Shown: positions 1 to 6,216 of the stretch, piece by piece
Layout of the letters: each line of letters begins with the position of its first letter
How positions within the stretch are numbered: position 1 is the first letter of the stretch
Virus record (IMG/VR): IMGVR_UViG_3300028394_000226
Span: 1 to 31,166 of that record
DNA: 31,166 nt
Source: a virus
Direction: 5' to 3' (one strand)
The notes under the pieces: model-generated
Told to the model about the DNA's origin: nothing
Seen by the model: only the letters and a program-made list of their open reading frames with translations
The model's database searches: none
Program-made: the position numbers and the translations under genes

Positions 1-74
1 TTGTCGCGGGGGGGCGTCAGATTTGTCGCGGGGGGGGTGTCAGATTTGTCGCGGGGGGGTGTCGTGGTTGTCGC
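1..74. repeat. G-tract direct repeats, left half (candidate origin iterons)
   Basis: Continuation of the array across the contig junction. The G runs here are G7 at 8-14, G8 at 30-37 and G7 at 53-59, each preceded by TGTCGC. The array ends in a degenerate TGTCGCCCC at 69-77. Read across the join, run lengths alternate 7, 8, 7, 8, 7, so neighbouring units total 45 bp (15 codons) and the initiator frame is kept. The outer units carry GTCGTGGT and the inner units GTCAGATT. Confidence 0.85.
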
Positions 75-389
75 CCCTAATGTTTCAGGGTTAAATTCTT
101 CCTCAATTATATATAAGTTTCTTTTTACCCCAGGTGTAATAATACGACTAACTAATCCTACCTCAATTAAATTTGTAATAGAACGCTGAATTGTTCTTAT
201 GCTTTCATTAAATTCTTCTGCAAAAAACTCATTACCAGCAAAGCAACCCTGTTTCAAGTTATTTTTATAATATATCTCACCATATATTAGAATATCCAAG
301 TGAGATAATGATGGATATTTTTTTCTTAATTCCTTAAAATAAGGCACAAATTGTTGATTTTTTAGAGTTTTATTACTATCTTTATTCAT
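1..389 (-). CDS. Replication initiator-like protein, N-terminal part (continues at the other end of the window)
   Basis: The ATG at 389 opens a frame that stays open to base 1. Joined to the frame at 31164-30754 through the 7-base end overlap, it gives a 264-residue protein. Residues 15-100 look like a winged helix-turn-helix: a helix with LSHLDILIYGEIYY, then FAGNEFFAEEFNESIRTIQR as the HTH, then a wing ending in RNLYII. This is typical of phage and plasmid replication initiators and replisome organisers. Residues from about 105 are a Thr/Pro/Asp linker encoded by the G-tract repeats. An upstream ATG at 399 hits a stop after five codons, so 389 is the start. The first gene of the early block, it probably binds the origin repeats in its own gene and recruits host replication proteins. 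The role is inferred from domain type and layout; a transcriptional regulator is the main alternative. Confidence 0.75.
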   Translation of the reverse strand, partial: MNKDSNKTLKNQQFVPYFKELRKKYPSLSHLDILIYGEIYYKNNLKQGCFAGNEFFAEEFNESIRTIQRSITNLIEVGLVSRIITPGVKRNLYIIEEEFNPETLGATTTTPPRDKSDTPPATNLTPPRD

Positions 390-417
390 ATTTATTCATA
401 CTTTTTTATGATTTATG

Positions 418-447
418 GGGGGATAGATTTTCTTCCCCCTTTTTTTA
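418..447 (+). terminator. Plus-strand rho-independent terminator-like hairpin
   Basis: GGGGGA at 418-423 pairs with TCCCCC at 434-439, with a 10-base loop, followed on the plus strand by a T run at 440-446. It has terminator form only on the plus strand; on the minus strand the sequence after the stem has no U tract. No convincing plus-strand gene lies before it, so it would end an antisense transcript across the start of the initiator gene. On the minus strand it would be a hairpin in the initiator leader. Confidence 0.5.
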
Positions 448-453
448 TTTGTG

Positions 454-705
454 TTAGTTAAGCACAAAATACCTAGCACGGCTTAAACCAATTCGTTTAA
501 TTAAATTATAACTAATAAGACCATTTAGTAATCTGGTAATATCTTTCACCCCAACTACTTTAGCAAATTCAGAATTGGTTAAATTACATTTGCCGTATTT
601 TTTGCAATCTTCAACTATCATCGCATAGATGAAAATGTGTTCAACTTTAAGATTTTTATGCACACCTAATAATTGCATATAACCTTCAATAAATTCTTTT
701 TCCAT
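454..705 (-). CDS. Small winged helix-turn-helix protein, related to the initiator N-terminus
   Basis: The 83-residue protein starts at the ATG at 705. The longer frame reaching 828 would run through the terminator at 784-813, so the internal start is preferred. Residues 20-83 fold plausibly as a winged helix: VEHIFIYAMIVEDCKKYG, then LTNSEFAKVVGVKDITRLLNGL as the HTH, then a wing ending in RARYFVL. The pattern parallels the initiator N-terminus position by position (LDILIYGEIYY, GNEFFAEEF, IQRSITNLI, LVSRI, RNLYII), with no linker or C-terminal domain. It lies between the late terminator and the initiator gene. It may bind the same DNA sites and regulate initiator synthesis or replication; that role is inference. 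Confidence 0.7.
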   Translation of the reverse strand: MEKEFIEGYMQLLGVHKNLKVEHIFIYAMIVEDCKKYGKCNLTNSEFAKVVGVKDITRLLNGLISYNLIKRIGLSRARYFVLN

Positions 706-783
706 AATTTTAATATTGTTTTTATAATAAATAGTATAAAAATGAGCAAAATCCATATTGGGTATAGTTAAAGTTTTGTTAAT

Positions 784-813
784 GAAAAAACCCCCTACCG
801 TAGAGCAGGGGGT
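784..813 (-). terminator. Terminator at the end of the late gene block
   Basis: On the minus strand ACCCCCT (813-807) pairs with AGGGGGT (796-790), with a 10-base loop, followed by a run of T (790-785). It lies 32 bases past the stop of the zinc-ribbon gene and is a good intrinsic terminator for the late transcript. Confidence 0.75.
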
Positions 814-844
814 AAATTTGGGAAACAATATTAAAATCTAATTT

Positions 845-1165
845 TTACAAGTTATGTTTTTCCATAAATTGTTGATGTATATCCGATTCTGGGTTATAAC
901 CCAATAGTTTATAAAATTCTTTTAACGCTTCTTGATCGACACTTTCTTCGTGGATATTTATAACATATGGTCTATGAGGATATGCATGACTTTTTTTATC
1001 TGGTTTTAATATTTTCATTTCTTCTCTCCAATTTTTTAACATTTTTACACAACTGACACAAATTTTAACATTTCTTGGTCGATGTCTTATTTTTTTTCTA
1101 TCAAAATATTGCTCACAAAATTCACACATCTCCTTTTCAAGGATATCCTTTTCTATATCACCCAT
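845..1165 (-). CDS. Small zinc-ribbon-like protein, function unknown
   Basis: A 106-residue basic protein with two CxxC knuckles, CEFC at residues 14-17 and CVSC at 36-39, separated by a basic stretch (DRKKIRHRPRN). This is the signature of a small treble-clef or zinc-ribbon fold, as in recombination endonuclease VII-like or HNH-associated proteins. No HNH or catalytic His/Asn motif can be made out. The C-terminal half is helical and has no recognised motif. It is the last gene of the late block, one base after the stop of the membrane/coiled-coil gene. A nucleic-acid-binding role is the reasonable guess, not more. Confidence 0.7.
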   Translation of the reverse strand: MGDIEKDILEKEMCEFCEQYFDRKKIRHRPRNVKICVSCVKMLKNWREEMKILKPDKKSHAYPHRPYVINIHEESVDQEALKEFYKLLGYNPESDIHQQFMEKHNL

Positions 1166-1166
1166 A

Positions 1167-1433
1167 TTATTTATTTAATTTCAATCTCAATTTTTCATTT
1201 TCCTTTTGGAGATTATCTATTTTCATTTCTAAATCAGTAATTTTCACATTTAATTGGGCGATTTCTGATTTTAAATCATCAATTATTTTAGTATAAACCA
1301 TAATTGATTTTTCTAAATTTGAAATAACATTTGTGTCAATTTCTGCATTTTGTTTTCTTTTTGAAAACAGAAATGTAATTACCGCAACAACCGTATTACT
1401 ACCCAAAACCATCATCAAATTTTCTGTATTCAT
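1167..1433 (-). CDS. Small membrane-anchored coiled-coil protein
   Basis: An 88-residue protein with one hydrophobic segment at residues 7-23 (MVLGSNTVVAVITFLF), then a basic SKRKQ patch, then a continuous coiled coil at about 35-88 with Leu/Ile heptads. The basic patch after the membrane segment suggests that the coiled coil stays in the cytoplasm, which argues against an inner-membrane spanin with a periplasmic coiled coil. It could be a lysis accessory protein or holin-type protein. It sits between the connector gene and the zinc-ribbon gene at the end of the late block. Confidence 0.65.
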   Translation of the reverse strand: MNTENLMMVLGSNTVVAVITFLFSKRKQNAEIDTNVISNLEKSIMVYTKIIDDLKSEIAQLNVKITDLEMKIDNLQKENEKLRLKLNK

Positions 1434-1446
1434 TATTCTTTATTTT

Positions 1447-2031
1447 TTAATTACAACAATTTTCAGGCCCCCTATATGTGGGCAAATTCCTCCACACAGT
1501 GCGCCTAGGAGGATATCTGTTACCAGGTTCAAAGTGTATGCCAGACATGTACGTCTCGCGCCGCGGAGGCATACCATCGGTTGAAGTATATGCAAAATAT
1601 AATGGATATAAATTTGGTCTATTTCTTAATTGGTCTTGCAATCTTTGTGCATAAAAATTGAACCTTGATTGGTATATGTCCCTCATATAAGCCATTTCTT
1701 TTACAGATATTGCTTTTCCCTGCTCCGTATCCCCCACCACAATAGACTTATTCATCATTCTTAATAGAATGTCTGGGGTTGATTCAAATATTGCGGCATG
1801 GATTAAATATGGGCTAATCCATTCATCTAAAAGTTCCTTATAAACTGCTGTGAGTGTATTTGTTCTAACTTGATCGTAGATATCATTTATAAATCTTGTT
1901 CCAATTAAATTTTGCAAATGTAAATCTTGTGCAATTTTAATATTATTTGCTAATAAAGCAGTATCAACATTCTGATGAATGCTACTAAATGCTTTTAATT
2001 TTGTTTCTGATACAAGTAAAACTGATGCCAT
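1447..2031 (-). CDS. Head-tail connector (adaptor) protein, likely
   Basis: A 194-residue protein whose start overlaps the portal stop as TAATG, pointing to translational coupling. Residues 1-130 are mostly helical: VSETKLKAFSSIHQNVD, then IKIAQDLHLQNLIGTRF, which resembles the helical adaptor proteins next to portal genes in Bacteroidota phages. The last 45 residues are Pro/Arg-rich (MPPRRETY, YPPRRTVWRN) and end in CCN. Position directly after the portal, together with the helical N-terminus, supports a role in the neck joining portal and tail. Family membership is inferred from pattern and context. Confidence 0.65.
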   Translation of the reverse strand: MASVLLVSETKLKAFSSIHQNVDTALLANNIKIAQDLHLQNLIGTRFINDIYDQVRTNTLTAVYKELLDEWISPYLIHAAIFESTPDILLRMMNKSIVVGDTEQGKAISVKEMAYMRDIYQSRFNFYAQRLQDQLRNRPNLYPLYFAYTSTDGMPPRRETYMSGIHFEPGNRYPPRRTVWRNLPTYRGPENCCN

Positions 2032-3131
2032 TATATTACAGGTTTTTCTAAATCGATTATCTGAACTTGCTCAACCTTTAAGTCGTATTGCTTTTTATCT
2101 CTCAAAAATAACAACTTATTAAAATGTTCAATTATTTCATCTTGTATTGGTTTAACCACAATATTCTGAAATAAATTATATGATTCCTCCAATTCATTTC
2201 TTCCCCCTAATTGTCCAGCCGTTTTTATACCAATTAAGGCAGGATTTGTAATCCTATGGGCAGTTAAAATTGTTTCCTCAATATTTGTATATAGCCCTGT
2301 ATAAAAATCATCTGATCCATTATTTTGTATTGGGGTAATTGTTGGTGCTGATTCTGGGGTATCACTAAAAAATAAGAATATCTTTCCAGCATTATTTGAA
2401 CTGGTATATTTATCAACTAATTGCCTATAAATTATATCCTTTTCCTCGTCTGATGGAATACCATTATTAAAAGATATTGCCATACTTGGTAATAAACTAT
2501 TTTGTATATTATTTAAGTGGAAGTTTTTAACCTCAATATCTAGTTGAATTGTGCTTACTGCCGCAAAATAATCTGGCACACCATAATAATTATAATTTGG
2601 TGTATAAGTTTTAACAAAATATAATTGAGATGCTTTATCCCTATTTGTCAAATCAAAAGCAGGTATTTCAATTGGCACAAATTTATTTGGAAATCTCCAT
2701 TCTGCACTTAAATAATAATTTTGAACATTATTAAATTCATCAACTTTACCACTTCTAATTTTAGAAACATCGGTATGGTATAATTCTGATACATTTCCAG
2801 CATTATCTAAAATAACATTTACTGAAAATACCCCAAATAAAACTCTGTCAATAACACATTTCTTATAAACTTCATATAAAGTTTCTCTACGATTAGCCAT
2901 CAATAATTGCTCTGTGTCGATAGTATTATATATAGACCTTCCTTTTACACCATAACTAATTGCATTAGCACACGCGCGATGTATGGGACTATTTTGGTAT
3001 AATGCCAATAGATGATTAGGGAAGTAATTGTCAGCCCCCCAATATACCCATTCTTTTTGTTTTATGATTTCTTGGTACTGGACTACTTCAGCGGCCATAA
3101 AATCAATTCTATTAACTATATTTTTTGTCAT
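2031..3131 (-). CDS. Phage portal protein
   Basis: A 366-residue protein forming the dodecameric DNA channel at the capsid vertex. Portal features are WVYWGADNYFPNHLLALYQNSPIHRACANAIS at the N-terminus (residues about 28-60), the central YYGVPDYFAA...DIEVKNFHLNNIQN segment, and the C-terminal HRITNPALIGIKTAGQLGGRNELEESYNLFQN...PIQDEI stretch. This last is the conserved wing/clip arrangement of portals of the PF04860 type. The length is at the short end for the family. The gene lies after the capsid genes and directly before the connector gene, about 22 kb from the large terminase, which is an unusual separation. Confidence 0.85.
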   Translation of the reverse strand: MTKNIVNRIDFMAAEVVQYQEIIKQKEWVYWGADNYFPNHLLALYQNSPIHRACANAISYGVKGRSIYNTIDTEQLLMANRRETLYEVYKKCVIDRVLFGVFSVNVILDNAGNVSELYHTDVSKIRSGKVDEFNNVQNYYLSAEWRFPNKFVPIEIPAFDLTNRDKASQLYFVKTYTPNYNYYGVPDYFAAVSTIQLDIEVKNFHLNNIQNSLLPSMAISFNNGIPSDEEKDIIYRQLVDKYTSSNNAGKIFLFFSDTPESAPTITPIQNNGSDDFYTGLYTNIEETILTAHRITNPALIGIKTAGQLGGRNELEESYNLFQNIVVKPIQDEIIEHFNKLLFLRDKKQYDLKVEQVQIIDLEKPVI

Positions 3132-3147
3132 ATAAATAAATATCTAT

Positions 3148-3172
3148 AATTTTAGTAAAAGCCACTAAAATT
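3148..3172. other. Perfect 9-bp inverted repeat between the 193-residue protein gene and the portal gene
   Basis: AATTTTAGT at 3148-3156 pairs with ACTAAAATT at 3164-3172, with a 7-base loop. It overlaps the stop of the upstream gene (3165). Neither strand has a strong T run after it, so it may be an mRNA processing or stability element rather than a terminator. A TATTTAT-type element follows before the portal start. Confidence 0.45.
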
Positions 3173-3746
3173 GTTTGTTAATTACAACATCATCTTCGGT
3201 TGTTAATAAATTATCATTTTGTCCCCTTATAGCAAATGGGAAAAATGGTGTTGGTGTAGGTGTTGGTGTAAATGATGGTGTTGGGGTTGGTGTTACTGAT
3301 GGAGATGGACTAGGTGGTGGATTATCACAATCATCAACATATATGTCTCTCTCATTTATTTCATCATCACTTATGTATTCATCATAATAACAATCTTCAT
3401 CATTATTATCATTTATAAGCCATGCTCTACCTGATTCTAATTTTGAATAGGCATTTAAAGGGTTTGTTGTCCCACTTGACGCCATTTCATATATGGAGTA
3501 ATAGTATTGCCCCAAATATGGAAAACTAACAGCAGGTGGCACACCAGATAGGTTCTGATTTCGGTCTTCTATAAAACTAATTAAATCATATCTGGTATTA
3601 CTTGATAATACCGTTGGATAAAATCTAACAAAATCATTTGAAGCAATATGTTGAAATGAAAATAAATAAAATGGATTATTTAGTGTCCTATTCATAGACA
3701 CAGTTACCACCAGGTTATTTGTTTCATTCCTCCTTACTATTAGCAT
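3165..3746 (-). CDS. Virion-associated protein with acidic segment and Ser/Thr-Pro repeat
   Basis: A 193-residue protein. The N-terminal 110 residues look like a beta-rich domain (NETNNLVVTVSMN...NPFYLFSFQH...YYYSIYEM), a pattern seen in structural proteins near capsid genes of Bacteroidota phages. A strongly acidic patch follows at residues about 115-141 (DNNDEDCYYDEYISDDEIN...VDDCDN), then a Ser/Thr-Pro repeat at about 142-167 (PSPSVTPTPTPSFTPTPTP), then a short tail. The same Thr-Pro chemistry occurs in the upstream 271-residue protein and the large tail fibre. A minor capsid or neck decoration role is a guess from position; no enzymatic motif is seen. Confidence 0.6.
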   Translation of the reverse strand: MLIVRRNETNNLVVTVSMNRTLNNPFYLFSFQHIASNDFVRFYPTVLSSNTRYDLISFIEDRNQNLSGVPPAVSFPYLGQYYYSIYEMASSGTTNPLNAYSKLESGRAWLINDNNDEDCYYDEYISDDEINERDIYVDDCDNPPPSPSPSVTPTPTPSFTPTPTPTPFFPFAIRGQNDNLLTTEDDVVINKQF

Positions 3747-3757
3747 ATTTTTAATTT

Positions 3758-4573
3758 TTAACCTTCGCCAGAAACAGAACTTGATGAAGGTGTTGGTGTT
3801 GGCGTGTTTGCTATTGGTGTTGCATCAATATCACAATTATTAACATTTGTTGGTGTTATTGAAGGTGTTGGTGTAGTTGTTTTAGTTGGTGTTATAGTTT
3901 GAGTTGGTGTTTCTGTTGGTGTAATAGTGTTAGTAGGAGTAATTGTTGTTGTTATACTTGGTGTTGGTGTATTAGTGTTGGTAGGAGTAATGGTAGGGGT
4001 TGGCGTTGATGTTGGTGTTATTGTTTTAGTTATACTTGGTGTTGGTGTAATAGTCCTTGTTGGTGTAACAGTCCTTGTTGGTGTTATAGTATTAGTAGGT
4101 GTTGGTGTTATTGTTTTAGTTATACTTGGTGTTGGTGTAATAGTATTTGTTGGTGTTATAGTGTTGGTAGGTGTAATAGTATTAGTTGGTGTTATAGTAT
4201 TAGTTGGTGTTGGTGTAATAGTCTTGGTTGGTGTAATAGTATTAGTTGGTGTTATAGTATTAGTTGGTGTTGGTGTAATAGTCTTGGTTGGTGTAGGTGT
4301 TGGAGTATTTGTTGATGTAGGTATTATACTAGATGTAACTGAAATTGTTGGTGTAACTGAAGGTGTTACCCCAGTAAAAGAATTTTGACCCCCTACAATA
4401 AATCGTGGTATTAAATCAATCCTTACAAAATCATTTTTATTTGAATTATATGGCTCAAAAGATGCAGGTGTTTCTTTTTTTTCTTGTAATACAGGCTGTG
4501 CAGTATATACTTGTTGCTTCCCTAATACCCCCCATCTTATGCTATTTTTACCTTTATAATTGTTAAATTTCAT
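3758..4573 (-). CDS. Thr-Pro-repeat virion protein
   Basis: A 271-residue protein. Residues 1-65 are a short unique N-terminus ([21 protein letters not shown]). Residues about 68-245 are almost only Thr, Pro, Ile, Asn and Ser in units such as [19 protein letters not shown] and TPTRTVTPT. The tail is [19 protein letters not shown]. Such arrays are expected to be extended and possibly glycosylated. The underlying DNA is a tandem repeat of 12-18 bp units (about 3840-4330), similar to the linkers of the tail fibre gene. It lies between the tail-tube-like gene and the 193-residue protein gene. A capsid- or neck-attached fibre is a reasonable guess. Confidence 0.65.
   Translation of the reverse strand: MKFNNYKGKNSIRWGVLGKQQVYTAQPVLQEKKETPASFEPYNSNKNDFVRIDLIPRFIVGGQNSFTGVTPSVTPTISVTSSIIPTSTNTPTPTPTKTITPTPTNTITPTNTITPTKTITPTPTNTITPTNTITPTNTITPTNTITPTPSITKTITPTPTNTITPTRTVTPTRTITPTPSITKTITPTSTPTPTITPTNTNTPTPSITTTITPTNTITPTETPTQTITPTKTTTPTPSITPTNVNNCDIDATPIANTPTPTPSSSSVSGEG
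3840..4330. repeat. Tandem DNA repeat coding for a Thr-Pro array
   Basis: Irregular tandem units on the plus strand built from GTTGGTGTAATAGT and GTTGGTGTTATAGT variants, coding on the minus strand for TITPTNT-type units. Near-identical units occur in the 2277-residue protein gene at about 15940-16400 and 17500-18125, which creates scope for recombination within the genome. Confidence 0.85.
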
Positions 4574-4591
4574 AATGATTAAATTAAAATT

Positions 4592-4615
4592 GGGGGTAAG
4601 AATTACCCTACCCCC
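4592..4615 (-). terminator. G/C-rich hairpin between genes (weak terminator or attenuator)
   Basis: GGGGGTA at 4592-4598 pairs with TACCCCC at 4609-4615, with a 10-base loop. On the minus strand it is followed by AATTTTAATTT rather than a clean T run. It lies after the stop of the tail-tube-like gene and before the Thr-Pro protein gene, so it may partly reduce read-through. Confidence 0.45.
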
Positions 4616-4632
4616 TTAAAATGTATTTTATC

Positions 4633-5178
4633 TTACGCACATTCACTTATTCCACCAAAACCAGCAAAAATTTGTGCTTTTGTTAGTGTTGTGTCAAATG
4701 CAGGTGCCGCATCTCTTTCGAAACCAGTTAAGGTTACAGTATATCCATTTCTATCCCCAAAGGTTAAACCTGTGCCTGCACTACCTGCTGATACTGCCAT
4801 ACCAAAATCATAACCTAATAAGAAGAATGTTCCTTCATTTGATTCAACAACAACCCTCAAACTTGTGCACTGGGCTAATTTTGTCAGTTGATTTTGAACC
4901 GTTTGACGTAATTTATTAAAAACCATTACCAAATCTTGTTGGTAAAACACGGTTCCGTTTTCTAATGATGGTGTAATTGTTTCAGTAAAACTTGCTGTGT
5001 TTTTCTCTAATTGAAATTCATACCAAGTTCCAGTTCCATCCATATTAGTAACACTACCCGTAGAGTAGGTAATACCTGTGATTGAACCTGCTAAAACATA
5101 TGCATTTTTTAAACCACCAACCGTATCTCTACACCCCCTGCAAATTGTAGATGTAATAAGACAATTAGTACAACTCAT
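4633..5178 (-). CDS. Virion structural protein, possibly the major tail (tube) protein
   Basis: A 181-residue protein with a Cys-rich start (CTNCLITSTICRGC) and then a beta-rich body: YVLAGSITGITYSTGS, WYEFQLEKNTASFTETITPSLENGTVFYQQDL, FNKLRQTVQNQLTKLAQCTSLRVVVESNEGTFFLLGYDFGM, and a last strand GDRNGYTVTLTGFERDAAP. The QLEKNT...NGT.FY...L pattern and the closing GDRNGY.VTLTG strand recur in proteins next to capsid genes of Bacteroidota phages. They fit a tube-like or head-auxiliary fold. It directly follows the major capsid gene, separated by a hairpin, which fits strong expression. The exact assignment is uncertain. Confidence 0.55.
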   Translation of the reverse strand: MSCTNCLITSTICRGCRDTVGGLKNAYVLAGSITGITYSTGSVTNMDGTGTWYEFQLEKNTASFTETITPSLENGTVFYQQDLVMVFNKLRQTVQNQLTKLAQCTSLRVVVESNEGTFFLLGYDFGMAVSAGSAGTGLTFGDRNGYTVTLTGFERDAAPAFDTTLTKAQIFAGFGGISECA

Positions 5179-5198
5179 ATTATATGTTTTTATTTATA

Positions 5199-5222
5199 TA
5201 AGGGGGCTTTTACACCCCCTTA
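5199..5222 (-). terminator. Strong G/C hairpin after the major capsid gene
   Basis: TAAGGGGG at 5199-5206 pairs with CCCCCTTA at 5215-5222, with an 8-base loop (8-bp stem). On the minus strand it is followed by TATAAATAAAAA instead of a U tract. It lies 22 bases past the capsid stop and 21 bases before the next start, so it is probably a partial terminator or a 3'-end stabiliser of capsid mRNA. Confidence 0.55.
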
Positions 5223-5244
5223 TTATTTTTATTTATTGTTTATG

Positions 5245-6192
5245 CTATGCTAAACCATTAGTGATTATAAATTGTGGGAAAGCAACTTGTGCCCCTACTT
5301 TGAAATTTGCTCTCAATCTAACCTCATCAAAATCTTGTGAATAGAACATTCTCAAACTTTCTGAATCAGAAAGCAAGTCAGTTCCCATAAACATATATGA
5401 TGCTTTTGATAATACCATCAAGTTAGAACCATTTAAACCTCCAACTGGGTGTACTAAAATGTTAGTTGCTGGGTGGAAAGTTCTCATTTCTGCAAAAGAC
5501 TGGTCTGGGGAGAAGTGGAAGTAATTTGCAGTTCTAAAGTTGATTAAGTATTTTCTATAGTTAGCGTGAGACATGAAGATAACTAAATCATCAGCATCTG
5601 CAATATCATCAGGTATTCTAACCACTAAATTATCAACTTGTGCTAATGCAGTTGTTGCATCTAAAGCAGTTTGACCAGTTACAACAATATTACCAGAAGC
5701 ACCAACTCCAGTTGAACCTACTTGTGCCAATAATTGCTTAAAACCAGAGAAACAAGTTGTTGCAGATGATGCACCCCAAATTAAATTCTCAATATATTGT
5801 GAAATTTGGGCAGTCTTCAATTCAGAAATTTGTGCTTCAAATGGAACAGTCTCGTTATATGATCCTGGCTGTAATAATTGTCCTAACCAATAATCATTTA
5901 AATCACGTGGGCATAATGATTCATTTACTTTTAAATCACATACTGTGATGTCCCTTTGTGTAAAAGTTGTTGCACCAGATGTGTTCCATCCACAACTACC
6001 TTCTTGCACCACGAGGGTGCTGTCTAACAAATTTATTGCCTGCGTTCCTTTAATACCAGGTTGCACACGAATAATCTTTGCAGTTTCACCTTCCAAGATA
6101 GCACGTCTAATTAACTGACCCCCTAACTCATCGGTATATGTTGCTAATGTTGCTAAATCAAAAGCAAAATCATATTTTTTGTTATTACTCAT
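5245..6192 (-). CDS. Major capsid protein (HK97-fold)
   Basis: A 315-residue protein with a typical capsid layout. The N-terminus has DFAFDLATLATYTDELGGQLIRRAILEG and the core has DITVCDLKVNESLCPRDLNDYWLGQLLQPGS. Helical and beta A-domain segments follow (FSGFKQLLAQV, DDLVIFMSHANYRKYLINF), then IRVHP-type C-terminal strands (NILVHPVGGLNGSNLMVLSKASYMFMGTDL...EVRLRANFKVGAQVAFPQFII). The scaffold gene lies 24 bases upstream and the fusion protease before that, which is the standard protease, scaffold, capsid order. There is no long delta domain, so maturation probably relies on the separate scaffold. Start MSNNKKYDF is preceded by an A-rich leader. Confidence 0.88.
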   Translation of the reverse strand: MSNNKKYDFAFDLATLATYTDELGGQLIRRAILEGETAKIIRVQPGIKGTQAINLLDSTLVVQEGSCGWNTSGATTFTQRDITVCDLKVNESLCPRDLNDYWLGQLLQPGSYNETVPFEAQISELKTAQISQYIENLIWGASSATTCFSGFKQLLAQVGSTGVGASGNIVVTGQTALDATTALAQVDNLVVRIPDDIADADDLVIFMSHANYRKYLINFRTANYFHFSPDQSFAEMRTFHPATNILVHPVGGLNGSNLMVLSKASYMFMGTDLLSDSESLRMFYSQDFDEVRLRANFKVGAQVAFPQFIITNGLA

Positions 6193-6216
6193 TTTATTTA
6201 ATTTTATTGTTTATGT

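Noticed and set aside
1-74. CRISPR array or phage attachment site made of the terminal repeats
   Set aside because: Units are contiguous, with no unique spacers, and are part of an open reading frame. There is no integrase gene and no tRNA end to support an attachment site.
1-189. Plus-strand frame at the left end beginning with Ser-Arg-Gly-Gly repeats
   Set aside because: It lies antisense to the G-tract repeats and winged-helix domain of the initiator, which has much better domain support.
454-828. Longer 124-residue version of the small winged-helix protein starting at 828
   Set aside because: The extra N-terminus is encoded by the terminator hairpin and its T run (784-813), and has no homology-like pattern. 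The start at 705 has the usual A-rich leader.
1167-1433. Inner-membrane spanin
   Set aside because: The basic patch just after the membrane segment predicts that the coiled coil faces the cytoplasm, and no partner lipoprotein gene is nearby.
3927-4388. Plus-strand frame rich in Val and Gly that looks like a membrane protein (also 16188-16454)
   Set aside because: It is the reverse complement of the Thr-Pro repeat; the hydrophobic look comes from GTT/GTA codons. There is no unique sequence and no start context.
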